A stretch of DNA of 64,000 nt from positions 62,001 through 126,000 of the forward strand of contig CAMCUD010000008.1 in assembly GCA_945878865.1 (NCBI GenBank), written 5' to 3'. Numbering within the stretch: the first letter of the stretch is position 1; each line of letters opens with the position of its first letter. Shown one piece after another: positions 42,378 to 51,090 of the stretch. The notes beneath the pieces are model-generated. The model had not been told where the DNA came from and did not search any database. It saw only the letters and a list, made by a program, of their open reading frames with translations. This DNA is from Bifidobacterium breve. GTDB lineage: Bacteria; Actinomycetota; Thermoleophilia; Solirubrobacterales; Solirubrobacteraceae. Both the position numbers and the translations under genes were made by a program.

Positions 42378-43013
42378 TCAGAGCCCGAGCTCGCGCACGC
42401 CGAGTTCGTCGGCCCCGAGATGGTGCGCCAGCTCGTGCCGGACGGTGCGGGTGACCTGGTCGCGCAGCAGATCCGGGTCGTGCCCGAAGTCGCGCCGCAG
42501 CGTGTCGCGGTAGATCACGATCCGGTCCGGCGTGTCGTTCCGCGCGACCGTGCCGCCGTGGTACAGGCCGTACGCGCGCGCCTTGCGGCCACCGTCGCTG
42601 ATGACCACCGCGACGTTGCGCTCCAGCGCGCGCTGCAGGAGGTCGGGCAGCTCGTCGAGCGCGTCGCGGACAAGCTCCTCGAAGTCCTCGTCGTCGTACG
42701 GGTCGAGGTCCTCGAACTCCATCTCGTCGGGCTCTGCGAACGTCCCGTCGCGCGCCAGACGCTCCGACCGCTCAACGATCCGCTCGAAGTCCTCCTCGCT
42801 CTCAGGCTCCTGCCAGCCGGCGACCCGCAGGCCGATCATCGTCAGGAGGCTGAGCACGGCGAACAGGCCCAGCCCGAAGATCGCGACGCCCTGCAGCAGC
42901 CGGATCAGGGAGTTCGTGGAGAACCCTCCCAGCACGGTGATCGCGGTGAGGCCAAGCGCGAGCGCGACGCCAGAGGCGAGGGCGATCCGCCGGCCGAGCG
43001 ATGACGGGCGCAT
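42378..43013 (-). CDS. Membrane-anchored zincin-like metallopeptidase family protein
   Basis: A 211-residue protein. Two transmembrane helices (about 10-31 and 38-62) are joined through an acidic linker (MEFEDLDPYDDEDFEEL) to a small zincin domain of the DUF1025/PF06262 type. That domain has FEELVRDALDELPDLLQRALERNVAVV in part, GLYHGGT, PDRIVIYRDTLRRDFG and HELAHH at residues 193-198. The family usually lacks membrane anchors. Substrates are unknown. It is divergent from the alanine-racemase-fold gene. Confidence 0.78.
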   Translation of the reverse strand: MRPSSLGRRIALASGVALALGLTAITVLGGFSTNSLIRLLQGVAIFGLGLFAVLSLLTMIGLRVAGWQEPESEEDFERIVERSERLARDGTFAEPDEMEFEDLDPYDDEDFEELVRDALDELPDLLQRALERNVAVVISDGGRKARAYGLYHGGTVARNDTPDRIVIYRDTLRRDFGHDPDLLRDQVTRTVRHELAHHLGADELGVRELGL

Positions 43014-43052
43014 GAGGAGAGCGTAGTGGTCCGCGCCGGTAGGCTCGCCCGG

Positions 43053-44246
43053 ATGGACGCCCGGGCGCGCCTGGACACGGCGACAGCACCGCTCGACCCG
43101 CCGCTGGCGCTCGTGGACCTCGACGCGTTCGACGCCAACGCCGCGGACCTCGAGGCGCGAGCCGCCGGCACGCCGCTACGGGTGGCGAGCAAGTCGGTGC
43201 GGGTACGCGCCCTGCTCGATCGCGTCCTGGCCCGCCCGGGATGGTCCGGCGTGCTGGCCTACGCGCTCGGCGAGGCGCTCTGGCTGCACGAGCAGGGCCT
43301 GACCGACGACGTCGTCGTCGGCTACCCGACCGCCGACCGCGGCGCGATCGCCCGGCTCGCGGCCGACGAGGCCGCGGCCTTCACGATCACGCTCATGGTC
43401 GACGACGCCGCGCAGCTCGACCTCGTCGATGCCGTGCGCCCCCCGGCCGCCCGCGCGCCGATCAAGGTCTGCCTCGAGCTCGACGCGTCCTGGCGGCCTG
43501 CCGGCCGGCCGCTGCATGTCGGGACGCGCCGCTCCCCCGTCCACGGCACCGCGCCCCTGGCAGCGCTCGCCGCCGAGGTGGCGCGGCGCCCCGGCTTCGT
43601 CCTCGACGGCGTCATGGCCTACGAGGGCCAGATCGCCGGACTGGGCGACCGCCCGCCGGGCGCGCGCGTCCGCGGCGCCGCCGTCCGCGCCATGCAGCGC
43701 CGGTCGGCCGCCGAGCTCGCGGAGCGCCGGGCCGCGGCGGTCGAGGCCGTCTCAGCGGTGGCGCCGCTGCGGTTCGTCAACGGCGGCGGAACGGGCTCGG
43801 TTCACCTCACCGCGCGCGAGCCCGCCGTCACGGAGGTCGCCGCGGGATCGGGGCTGTTCGGCCCGACCCTGTTCGACGCCTACACGGCGTGGCGTCCCCG
43901 GCCCGCCGCGCTGTTCGCCCTGCCGGTCGTGCGGCGCCCGTCCCGGCGCATCGCCACGCTCTACGCGGGCGGCTACATCGCCTCGGGCCCGCCCGGGCGC
44001 GACCGCCAGCCGTCCGTCTTCCTGCCCGAGGGCCTCTCGCTGCTTGCGACCGAGGGCGCCGGCGAGGTCCAGACGCCGGTGCGGGGCCGCGCCGCCGGTG
44101 CGCTGCGGGTGGGCGACCGCGTCTGGCTGCGCCACGCCAAGGCCGGGGAGCTGTGCGAGCGCTTCGACGAGGTCCAGCTTCTCTCCGGCGACGCGCTCAC
44201 GGGCGCGACGCCCACGTATCGCGGCGAGCGCCGGAACTTCGGCTGA
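43053..44246 (+). CDS. Alanine racemase-fold PLP enzyme (D-threonine aldolase / amino-acid deaminase-like)
   Basis: A 397-residue fold-type III PLP enzyme. The PLP lysine is in LRVASKSVRVRALL (about Lys49). Downstream are WSGVLAYALGEALWLHEQGLTDDVVVGYPTADR in part, CLELDASWRPAG, GVMAYEGQIAGLGD, FVNGGGTGSVHLTAREPAVTEVAAGSGLFGP in part, and GGYIASGPPGRDRQPSVFLPEGLSL. The C-terminal DSD1-like domain ends with LRHAKAGELCERFDEV, whose His/Cys positions would bind the metal of D-threonine aldolase or D-serine dehydratase. TAGGCT lies 7 nt before the ATG (leaderless pattern). Confidence 0.82.
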   Translation: MDARARLDTATAPLDPPLALVDLDAFDANAADLEARAAGTPLRVASKSVRVRALLDRVLARPGWSGVLAYALGEALWLHEQGLTDDVVVGYPTADRGAIARLAADEAAAFTITLMVDDAAQLDLVDAVRPPAARAPIKVCLELDASWRPAGRPLHVGTRRSPVHGTAPLAALAAEVARRPGFVLDGVMAYEGQIAGLGDRPPGARVRGAAVRAMQRRSAAELAERRAAAVEAVSAVAPLRFVNGGGTGSVHLTAREPAVTEVAAGSGLFGPTLFDAYTAWRPRPAALFALPVVRRPSRRIATLYAGGYIASGPPGRDRQPSVFLPEGLSLLATEGAGEVQTPVRGRAAGALRVGDRVWLRHAKAGELCERFDEVQLLSGDALTGATPTYRGERRNFG

Positions 44247-44285
44247 CCATCGGCGCGCTCGCGAAGGTTGCCACCACCGCCGTGG

Positions 44286-44316
44286 CGACTTCTGCATGTC
44301 CAGGATGCAGAAGTCG
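44286..44316. other. Perfect 12-bp inverted repeat between the PLP enzyme and rhodanese genes
   Basis: CGACTTCTGCAT-N7-ATGCAGAAGTCG is lower in GC than its surroundings. It lies 40 nt after one stop codon and 38 nt before the rhodanese start, so it could terminate the first gene, regulate the second, or be a dispersed repeat. Confidence 0.8.
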
Positions 44317-44353
44317 ACACGGCGGACGAGCGCGCGGCGGCTACCCTGCCGCC

Positions 44354-44686
44354 ATGGCCGACACGGACATCGAGATCACGCCCCAGGACGCCAGCGCCGC
44401 CCTCGAGGCAGGCGAGGCGGTCATCATCGACGTCCGCACGACCGCCGAATGGGATGCCGGACGCATCCCGGGCGCGACGCACATCCCGCTCGACGAGCTC
44501 ACGAGCCGCGCCGGAGAGGTCCCGCGTGATCGGGACGTCGTCTTCTCGTGCAAGTCCGGCGGCCGGTCGTTCATGGCCGCCCAGGCGTTCCGCGCCTCAG
44601 GCGTCAACGCGCGCTCACTGGCCGGCGGCGCGCACGCGTGGCAGGACGCCGAGCTGCCCTTCGAGGGCGTCGTCGCCGATCACTGA
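44354..44686 (+). CDS. Rhodanese-like sulfurtransferase
   Basis: A 110-residue single-domain rhodanese. It has IIDVRTTAEWDAGRIPGATHIPLDEL, the catalytic Cys66 in FSCKSGGRS, and the C-terminal LAGGAHAWQDAELPF. It transfers sulfane sulfur or detoxifies cyanide/persulfide; the partner is unknown. TACCCT lies 6 nt before the ATG (leaderless pattern). The stop codon abuts the stop codon of the convergent secreted protein with no spacer. Confidence 0.9.
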   Translation: MADTDIEITPQDASAALEAGEAVIIDVRTTAEWDAGRIPGATHIPLDELTSRAGEVPRDRDVVFSCKSGGRSFMAAQAFRASGVNARSLAGGAHAWQDAELPFEGVVADH

Positions 44687-45094
44687 TCAGCGGCGGGACT
44701 TCGCGCGCTTCTTGCGCGAGGCCGCCAGCTGTTCGGCGTCACGGCCCGCCTGGCCGCGGCGCTCGTCGAAGATGCGACGCGGCGTCGTGCCGCGACCCGG
44801 GACGACGCCGAAGCCCGGGTTCGGGTTGGACTTCGGCTTGGAGGAGCCGCACCCGGCATAGGTCGTCACGCGGTCGAGCGTCCGGGCGCCGAGCTGGATC
44901 TCGATGACCTGGTCGTCAGGCCCGGCCTGCATGTCCTCGCCGGTGTCCTCCTCGATCGGCACCTCGAACGTGTCGCTGCACGACGCGGCCTGGGCCGGGC
45001 TCACCGGCGCGACCGCCAAGGCGGCGGCCAACAGGAGGAGGAGCAGCGCGAGGAGCGCGAGCGGGCGGCGGGAGATGAGGTTCGACGTGGCCAT
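44687..45094 (-). CDS. Small secreted protein of unknown function
   Basis: I do not recognise a family. The 135-residue product has a signal peptide (residues 1-36, very Leu/Ala-rich, ending PAQAA) and a cysteine-containing segment (CSDTFEVPIEEDTGED, YAGCG) that could form one disulfide. The tail is basic and disordered (RRIFDERRGQAGRDAEQLAASRKKRAKSRR in parts). It may bind the cell wall through charge. Confidence 0.65.
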   Translation of the reverse strand: MATSNLISRRPLALLALLLLLLAAALAVAPVSPAQAASCSDTFEVPIEEDTGEDMQAGPDDQVIEIQLGARTLDRVTTYAGCGSSKPKSNPNPGFGVVPGRGTTPRRIFDERRGQAGRDAEQLAASRKKRAKSRR

Positions 45095-45220
45095 GCACGA
45101 GCCATGTCGGTGCGCCGCTCAATGTTCCGCCGCTTTGGCCGAAGGGCTGGACGGATGAGCCATGAGCCGTGTGGCCCACGTTGGACGGGTGACGGATCCA
45201 CGACACGCCCCGGAACGAGG

Positions 45221-45244
45221 AAAGGCCCGCACATGCGGGCCTTT
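45221..45244. terminator. Intrinsic terminator after the cold-shock gene
   Basis: A perfect 10-bp stem AAAGGCCCGC/GCGGGCCTTT with an ACAT loop. On the minus strand the stem is followed by CCTCGTT, a modest U-rich tail. It lies 32 nt past the csp stop codon. Confidence 0.85.
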
Positions 45245-45275
45245 CGCGATCTGCGCGCGAGGCGCGGAGGTCGAC

Positions 45276-45479
45276 TCAGATCTTCTGGACGTTGACGGCC
45301 TTGGGGCCCTTGTCGCCGTTCTCCTCTTCGTACGTGACGCGCGCGCCCTCTGCGAGCGTGCGATACCCGTCAGCGATGATGCCGGTGTGGTGGACGAAGA
45401 GGTCGCGTGAGCCTTCGTCGGGTGTGATGAACCCGAAGCCCTTGTCGTCGCTGAACCACTTCACGGTGCCGCTGGCCAT
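45276..45479 (-). CDS. Cold-shock domain protein (CspA family)
   Basis: A 67-residue OB-fold RNA chaperone. RNP1 KGFGFI is at residues 13-18 and RNP2 LFVHH at 27-31; it starts [14 protein letters not shown] and ends [10 protein letters not shown]. The length is standard. A GGAGGAT ribosome site lies about 9 nt upstream, behind a leader of at least 100 nt that could carry temperature control. A clear terminator follows the gene. Confidence 0.95.
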   Translation of the reverse strand: MASGTVKWFSDDKGFGFITPDEGSRDLFVHHTGIIADGYRTLAEGARVTYEEENGDKGPKAVNVQKI

Positions 45480-45653
45480 GTGAGCCGATCCTCCGGTGAT
45501 GATGCGTACATCCGGCTCGGGTCCTGGCTTCCGGGCCGGTTGCGCGGAACGTACCATGCCCGCCGACCGAACTCGGTGAACTGGTGTGAACCTGTCCCGG
45601 TCGTCCACCGGACCCCGCCCGACGGGCCATCGCGGCGGGGCACGGCGTCCTGC

Positions 45654-47204
45654 TCACGGCCCCGCCGGCGCGGCGCTGCCGGCGGCGACGCGCGTCGCCG
45701 CCGCGGCGGTCGGGAGCTCGATCGTGACGGTGGCGTTCAGCGCGCCGCTCGTGCGCTGCGCATCGAAGAGCGCCGACGAATCCACGAGCTGCAGCGACAG
45801 CTCGTCGCCGGGCTCGACGCGCGCGGCGATCGGCTCGAGCGCGAGCGACAGCGTCCGCTGCCGCCCGTCGAGGAGGACCGGGATCGGCGACGCCTGGTTG
45901 CCGATGACCTCCCGGCGCCCCGACGCGACCCGTCGGACGACCTGCGCGAAGACGTGCGTGTCACGCCGAGGCCACCCCGTGCCCTTGTACGTGAGCGTCA
46001 ACTGCGGCGCCCCCACCACGTCCGCGGCGGCCGGCGTCGGGATCGGGACCGACCAGCCGCCCTGCGCGGGCATCGCGGCGATCGGGTTGCCCGATGCCGT
46101 GCCGGGACGGATCTGCATCCGGCCGGACGCGCTTGCCCGCAGCGGCGCGCCTGGCGCGGGCGGCCAGGACGGCGCGGAGCGCCAGCGCCCGTCGTCGGCG
46201 AGCCAGGTGAAGGGCGCGCCGGTGTCGACGGTGGTGTCGTCGCGCAACCACCGGTCGAGCCACGCGACCGTCGCCCGGGCGACCTCGCCCCGCGGCCCCG
46301 GGTCGACCATGCACGCGCCGTGCCCCCCGCAGAACCACACCATCCGGACGGGCGTGCCGGCCGCGCGCAGCATCTCGTAGTTCTTGATGCCGTCGCGCAG
46401 CGTGAAGAGCGTGTCGACGGTGCCCTGGAGGATCAGCGTCGGCGCGGTGATGTTCTTTACGAGGTCGCCGGGCCCGCGCGCCAGGAACCAGTCGTAGTCG
46501 CTCTGGCGCACCCGGCCCGACCACAGCGTCGCGCTGTACGCCGACTGCATCTCCGGCGCGAGGGAGCCGGACGCCTGCCCGCCGCCGAGCAGGAGGCTCG
46601 CCCAGCCCAGGCGGAAGTCGCCCTCGGGAAGCAGCGGGTTCTCGAGGTCGTGCCACGCGATCGTCGGGGTGATCGCGTCGACCCGATGATCGATCGCCGC
46701 GGTGACGAGCTGGATGCCGCCGCCGTAGCTCCCGCCCGCCATGCCGAGCCGCGGATCGCCGGGCGCGTCGAGCGCCGCCTCGTCCTGCTTGGAGATCCAG
46801 TCGATGATCGCCTGCGCGTCACGCCCCTCGTAGGCGGGGCTGTCCACCTGCGCCCGGCCGCCCGAATCGCCGAAGCCGCGCTCGTCCCAGGTCACGACGT
46901 TGTATCCCGCCCGGTGCAGCAGGCCGGCGTCGACGCTCTCGCTCGGCTCGCTGGGCGCGGCGCGGGTGTCGAGCTCGCCGGAGCCGGCCCAGCCGTGCCC
47001 CAGCATGACCGTCGGCGCCCGGCCGGCGGCATCCCGCGCGCCCTCAGGCGCGGGGAAGAAGTGCGTGACGATCTCCGTCCCGTCGAACGACGGCAGCCGG
47101 ATGTCGCGGCGGCCGGTGTCGGCGCCCTGCGCGGCGGCAGGGGCGATCAGCGATGTGAGCGCGGCAGCGGCCACGGCCGCGCGCGCAAGAGTTCCTCCCC
47201 ACAT
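45654..47204 (-). CDS. Secreted X-Pro dipeptidyl-peptidase-like (CocE/NonD) hydrolase
   Basis: A 516-residue exported serine hydrolase. A signal peptide (residues 1-28) precedes the alpha/beta-hydrolase domain, with DGTEIVTHFFPAPEG, MLGHGWAGSG (oxyanion), WDERGFGDSGG and nucleophile Ser159 in GGSYGGG. The acid region is ILQGTVDTLFTLRDG and the catalytic His is in GGHGACMVDPG. The C-terminal jelly roll (about 380-510: LTLTYKGTGWPRRDTHVFAQVV, LDGRQRTLSLALEPIAARV) is the X-Pro dipeptidyl-peptidase C-terminal domain. It may cleave peptides or esters outside the cell. ATG 47204 is chosen because the signal peptide starts there. Confidence 0.88.
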   Translation of the reverse strand: MWGGTLARAAVAAAALTSLIAPAAAQGADTGRRDIRLPSFDGTEIVTHFFPAPEGARDAAGRAPTVMLGHGWAGSGELDTRAAPSEPSESVDAGLLHRAGYNVVTWDERGFGDSGGRAQVDSPAYEGRDAQAIIDWISKQDEAALDAPGDPRLGMAGGSYGGGIQLVTAAIDHRVDAITPTIAWHDLENPLLPEGDFRLGWASLLLGGGQASGSLAPEMQSAYSATLWSGRVRQSDYDWFLARGPGDLVKNITAPTLILQGTVDTLFTLRDGIKNYEMLRAAGTPVRMVWFCGGHGACMVDPGPRGEVARATVAWLDRWLRDDTTVDTGAPFTWLADDGRWRSAPSWPPAPGAPLRASASGRMQIRPGTASGNPIAAMPAQGGWSVPIPTPAAADVVGAPQLTLTYKGTGWPRRDTHVFAQVVRRVASGRREVIGNQASPIPVLLDGRQRTLSLALEPIAARVEPGDELSLQLVDSSALFDAQRTSGALNATVTIELPTAAAATRVAAGSAAPAGP

Positions 47205-47239
47205 GAACGCGACCGTACACGGCCGCGGACTGTGGAGAT

Positions 47240-48625
47240 CTACATCCCTCCGCGCCGCAGCATGTGAGGAACCGTGCGGACCAGGATCTTCACGTCCGTC
47301 CACAGGGACCAGTTGGCCACGTAGAGGTAGTCGATCTTGACCATCTCGTGCAGCGGGATCCGCGACGAGCCGAGGATCTGCCAGTGGCCGGTCATGCCGG
47401 GCGTGAGGTGCAGACGGCGGCGCCGCCAGCCCTCGATCTTCTCGTCCTCGTCGAGCACGAGCGGCCGCGGCCCGACGAGGCTCATCTCACCGCGGAACAC
47501 GTTGAAGAGCTGCGGCAGCTCGTCGAGCGACGTCTTGCGCAGGATCCGGCCGACCCGCGTGATCCGCGGATCGTCCTCGATCTTGAACAGGCCGCCGTCG
47601 GCTTCGTTCTGGTCGCGCAGGCTGTCCTTCAGCTCCTCGGCGTTCTCGACCATCGTGCGGAACTTCATGACCTCGAAGGTCTCGCCGTTGCGCCCCACGC
47701 GGACCTGCTTGAAGAGGACCGGGCCGCGCGAATCCAGCCGCACCGCCGCGGCGATGACCGCCAGCAGCGGCGAGATCGCAAGCAGGCCGATGGTCGACCC
47801 GACGACGTCCATGGAACGCTTGATCAGCTGCGACGACCGCGTCATGCCGAAGTTGCGGACGCCGAGCACGGTGACGCCGTCGAGCTCGTCGAAGACGACG
47901 GACGAGCCGACGACCTCGAACATCCGCGGCAGAAGGCTGACGCGGACGCCCAGGCTCTTGACCGTGCGGACCATGTCGAGGACGTACTCGCTGTCGGCCT
48001 GCCGCGGGGCGAGGATCACGCGATGCACGTCGCGGTCGGCGATCGCCTGCTCGACCCGGCGCAACGTGCGCCGGTGGTCATGGCCCTCGTCCAGCGGAAC
48101 GGTGCCGACGAGCACGGCGTTGACGGAGTGGGCGCTCGAGAGCTTGTTGTCGATCTCGACGGCGACGTCGGACCCGCCGACGACGAGGCAGCGCTCCTCG
48201 CGGGTGGTGCGGCTCACGACGGCACGGGTGCACCAGCGGCCGACGAGGGCGAACGTGAAGAGGCAGACCCAGAGGCCGAGCACCTGGTCGTGACCGAGCT
48301 GGCCGTCGACGAAGACGCGCTCCCCGAGCCAGAAGACGAGCGTGGAGATCGTCGCGAGCTGGAAGATCTGGGGCGCCTCGTCGAGCGTGGTCTTGCGTAG
48401 GAGCAGCTCGTCGCGGTCGTAGAGGCCGAGGATCTTCGCGGCCACGACGACCATCGGGATGGCCAGGAGCGTCAGGCCGGAGACGTAGTCACGGCCGAGG
48501 ACGAAGATCGCGACCGTGAGCGCGAGGCTCGCGGCCAGCGCGTCGGACCAGGCGAGCGCGATGCGGTACGTGTGCTCGCGACGCCGGATCTCACCCTTGA
48601 CGGGGCCCTCGAAGATGGCGCCCAT
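47240..48625 (-). CDS. Exopolysaccharide polyprenyl-phosphate sugar transferase (WbaP/ExoY type)
   Basis: A 461-residue initiating glycosyltransferase for exopolysaccharide. Four or five N-terminal transmembrane helices (about 20-125) precede a Rossmann-like CoA-binding/epimerase-like domain (RCLVVGGSDVAVEI, VLVGTVP). The bacterial sugar transferase domain (about 270-461) has KRSMDVVGS, FEVMKFRTMV, KTSLDELPQLFNVFRGEMSLVGPRPL in segments, LTPGMTGHWQI and DYLYVANWSLWTDVKIL. It transfers a sugar-1-phosphate to undecaprenyl phosphate. The frame is open up to 48892, but conservation starts at MGAIFEGP (48625), leaving a long leader. A second transferase is divergent. Confidence 0.88.
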   Translation of the reverse strand: MGAIFEGPVKGEIRRREHTYRIALAWSDALAASLALTVAIFVLGRDYVSGLTLLAIPMVVVAAKILGLYDRDELLLRKTTLDEAPQIFQLATISTLVFWLGERVFVDGQLGHDQVLGLWVCLFTFALVGRWCTRAVVSRTTREERCLVVGGSDVAVEIDNKLSSAHSVNAVLVGTVPLDEGHDHRRTLRRVEQAIADRDVHRVILAPRQADSEYVLDMVRTVKSLGVRVSLLPRMFEVVGSSVVFDELDGVTVLGVRNFGMTRSSQLIKRSMDVVGSTIGLLAISPLLAVIAAAVRLDSRGPVLFKQVRVGRNGETFEVMKFRTMVENAEELKDSLRDQNEADGGLFKIEDDPRITRVGRILRKTSLDELPQLFNVFRGEMSLVGPRPLVLDEDEKIEGWRRRRLHLTPGMTGHWQILGSSRIPLHEMVKIDYLYVANWSLWTDVKILVRTVPHMLRRGGM

Positions 48626-49012
48626 CCGGAAGAAGCCCTGCGTCCGGCTGCGCCGGATCCCGCCGTTGCGACGCGAAGCCGGTGCGGTGTGATCGATCGC
48701 CCCATGGCGTCGTTCACCCGTTCCCTCCGCACCTCTCGTCGTCGTCTCCACGCCCACGCCTCGACGCACCCCCCAGTGAGGTCGAATCCCCTGTGGTTCC
48801 CATCGGCGTCCCGACTCCAAATCGATGCGGGCCCGCTCGTCCCGCGCGGTCGGCCGCATCCCCCCAAGCCAAGACGCTGCTTCTCTCGACATCGCCGCGG
48901 AACCGTCGCCCTGCAGCGAAATTCACCTTACGCCGGGTAGTTCTACCGACACATCCGACATTCGTCCAGCATTTCTCCGGATCGCTACGACTCGCGGTCC
49001 AACCGGAGCCGT
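48626..49012. other. Long leader/intergenic region of the sugar transferase gene
   Basis: 387 bp with no supportable gene other than a possible N-terminal extension of the transferase to 48892. A promoter-like TAAGGT on the minus strand lies near 48930 beside the small hairpin GGTAG-TT-CTACC. The GC content is slightly lower than in neighbouring genes. Confidence 0.45.
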
Positions 49013-49216
49013 TCAGCGGTGCCCGGCGCCGCGCAGTCCGCGGTGTGCCGGAGCCTCACATACGGGCCGGCGCGAGCGCCCCACAGCGTGAGGCCGGCGG
49101 CGCGGCGCCGCGGCGCATCGGGACGCCGTATCGCCCCGCTGGGCCGCCGCGCACAGCGCGACGACGGACAGCGCAACGACCAGCCAGATCACACCGAGGA
49201 TGACGAGGACTTCCAT
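49013..49216 (-). CDS. Possible small single-pass membrane protein
   Basis: A 67-residue frame starting MEVLVILGVIWLVVALSVVALCAAAQRGD, a clear transmembrane helix, followed by a basic Arg/Pro-rich tail with two cysteines. It lies in the gap between two sugar transferases. There is no ribosome site and the tail looks like GC-rich noise, so only the N-terminal helix argues for a real gene. It could be a small regulator of polysaccharide export or a chance frame. Confidence 0.4.
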   Translation of the reverse strand: MEVLVILGVIWLVVALSVVALCAAAQRGDTASRCAAAPRRRPHAVGRSRRPVCEAPAHRGLRGAGHR

Positions 49217-49262
49217 GGGACGGGGTGAGGCATCGACAGCCCTTGAGCAGAACAGGAGACCC

Positions 49263-49366
49263 CGGAGACGAACCATCCCGCTCCTTGCGGAAAATCCGTC
49301 TCCGACTGACGTGACGCCTGCAGGATGTCGCCCGCTTCGGACGGACTGTTCGTGGCAGACGTCACG
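49263..49366 (+). other. Structured leader upstream of the second sugar transferase
   Basis: Hairpin A has outer stem CGGAGACG (49263-49270)/CGTCTCCG (49297-49304) with inner CCGC/GCGG. Hairpin B has CGTGACG (49310-49316)/CGTCACG (49360-49366) plus CTGC/GCAG, with an inner CCG/CGG loop. The stems are perfect and nested 6 nt apart, ending 86 nt before the GTG. It matches no riboswitch class I can name. Confidence 0.5.
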
Positions 49367-49452
49367 CATGCCGCGCGGATGACGGGGGGCCGTCCGTCAA
49401 ACGTTCGCCCGCGCGACTACAGGTGCGCGGCTGACATTCCGATTCCATACCC

Positions 49453-51090
49453 GTGGCCACCCGGTTGACCCCAGACCCGATGGATCCTTCCGGGGTGCCC
49501 GCTCCCGCGCGCCGCGGCGACCTCCAACAGGCGCCTCCCGCCACTCCCGTGTCGCACGGCGCGGTGGGAGCGGGCACCGTCCTTCCTCCTCCGCGCCCGG
49601 CGGGGGACCTCTTCGAGGGCGCGGCGTGGACCATGGTCAGCGGGCTGGCCGACACCGTCGCGCTGAGCACCGCGGTGCTCGCCGCCTGCCGCCTGGCCGG
49701 CGACGCCACACCGTCGACGACCGCCGTCGGCCTGCTCGTCATCCTCGTCGCTGGGACCGTCCTGCGCATGGGCGCCCGCGGGATGTACGGCGCCCGGCCG
49801 GCCCGGATGCCGCTGAGCGACCAGCTCGTCCTCGTCTTCTCGTCCGTCGGCGGCGCCGCGCTGCTCGCGCTCGCCGCGGCATCGATCTCCGGCGCGGCCC
49901 GGGTCGACGTCCTCACCGTCGCGTGGGGCTGGCTGGCCGCGGTGCTCGCGCTCACGGCGGGCCGCGCCGTGCTGTGGCTCGCCCGCCGGCACGCGCGCCG
50001 CCGGGGCCGCAGCGGCAAGCGCACGATCATCGTCGGCGCCGGCGAGATCGGCACGCAGCTGGCCGAGCGGCTCATCGACGCACCCGAGCTCGGCCTGATC
50101 CCGATCGGCTTCGTCGACGGCAACCCGCTGCCCGCCCACCGGCTCGAGTCCCTTCCGCCGCTGCTGGGGCCGCCCGACCGGCTCGATCAGCTCGTCGTCG
50201 GCTCGGGCGCCGAGCACGTCATCTTCGCCTTCACGCGGGAGCCCGACTCGGTCGTGCTCCCGCTGCTGCGTCGGTGCCAGCGCCTCGGCATCGAGGTCTC
50301 GGTCGTCCCGCGTCTCTTCGAGAACGTCAACGAGCGCCAGTGGGTCGAGCACGTCGGCGGCCTGCCGCTCGTCGAGCTCCGCCAGACCGACCCGCACGGC
50401 TGGCAGTTCCACGCCAAGCACACCTTCGACCGCCTCATCGCGGCGGTGCTCATCGTCGCGCTCGCGCCGATCCTCGTGCTCCTGGCGATCGGCGTGCGCG
50501 CGTCCTCCCCGGGCCCGATCCTGTTCCGTCAGCGCCGGATCGGCCGCGACGGGACGGAGTTCGACATCCTGAAGTTCCGCTCGATGCGCGTCGCGCCGAA
50601 GGAGACCGACCGCGTGTTCCGCGCGAAGGTGGCCCGCGCCGGCACCGCGCCCGGCGGCGTCGAGGGCCTCGATCGCCGCACCGCGTTCGGCGCGTTCATC
50701 CGCCGCACGTCGCTCGACGAGCTCCCGCAGCTCTTCAACGTGCTCATGGGCCACATGAGCCTCGTCGGCCCGCGCCCCGAGCGCCCCGAGTTCGTCGAGA
50801 TGTTCGGCGAGACGCTCAACCGCTACGACGACCGCCACCTCGTCAAGTCCGGGATCACCGGCTGGGCGCAGGTCCACGGGCTGCGCGGGCAGACCTCGCT
50901 GGCCGAGCGCGTCGAGTGGGACAACTGGTACATCCAGAACTGGTCGCTCTGGCTCGACCTCAAGATCCTGCTCCTCACGCCGATCGCGGTGCTGCGGGCT
51001 CCCGCCGAACCGCAGGCTCCCGACCCGACGGAGCCGCGCGACGCCGAGCCCGAACCCGCGACCCTGGAGGCCCGATGGAAGGCGAGCTGA
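49453..51090 (+). CDS. Exopolysaccharide polyprenyl-phosphate sugar transferase, second copy
   Basis: A 545-residue initiating glycosyltransferase. A Pro-rich N-terminal tail (1-50) precedes four transmembrane helices (about 60-170), the nucleotide-fold domain (RTIIVGAGEIGTQLAERLID, IPIGFVDG) and the sugar transferase domain (about 315-510). That domain has KHTFDRLIAAVL, FDILKFRSMRV, SLDELPQLFNVLMGHMSLVGP in part, RPERPEFVE, KSGITGWAQVHGLRG and WYIQNWSLWLDLKIL. It resembles the CpsE/WcaJ group more than its divergent neighbour. GTG 49453 or ATG 49480 could start it. The histidine kinase gene overlaps its end by 16 nt, suggesting co-expression. Confidence 0.88.
   Translation: MATRLTPDPMDPSGVPAPARRGDLQQAPPATPVSHGAVGAGTVLPPPRPAGDLFEGAAWTMVSGLADTVALSTAVLAACRLAGDATPSTTAVGLLVILVAGTVLRMGARGMYGARPARMPLSDQLVLVFSSVGGAALLALAAASISGAARVDVLTVAWGWLAAVLALTAGRAVLWLARRHARRRGRSGKRTIIVGAGEIGTQLAERLIDAPELGLIPIGFVDGNPLPAHRLESLPPLLGPPDRLDQLVVGSGAEHVIFAFTREPDSVVLPLLRRCQRLGIEVSVVPRLFENVNERQWVEHVGGLPLVELRQTDPHGWQFHAKHTFDRLIAAVLIVALAPILVLLAIGVRASSPGPILFRQRRIGRDGTEFDILKFRSMRVAPKETDRVFRAKVARAGTAPGGVEGLDRRTAFGAFIRRTSLDELPQLFNVLMGHMSLVGPRPERPEFVEMFGETLNRYDDRHLVKSGITGWAQVHGLRGQTSLAERVEWDNWYIQNWSLWLDLKILLLTPIAVLRAPAEPQAPDPTEPRDAEPEPATLEARWKAS

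Noticed and set aside
48700-48860. Second ydaO-like riboswitch in the sugar transferase leader
   Set aside because: Fragments resembling GGGAACCA and GGGGATTCGACC occur, but the CCGTCAGCTNACC block and the closing helix are missing.
48626-48892. N-terminal extension of the minus-strand sugar transferase to 48892
   Set aside because: The added 89 residues are low-complexity and basic, and the membrane domain expected at the N-terminus starts at 48625.
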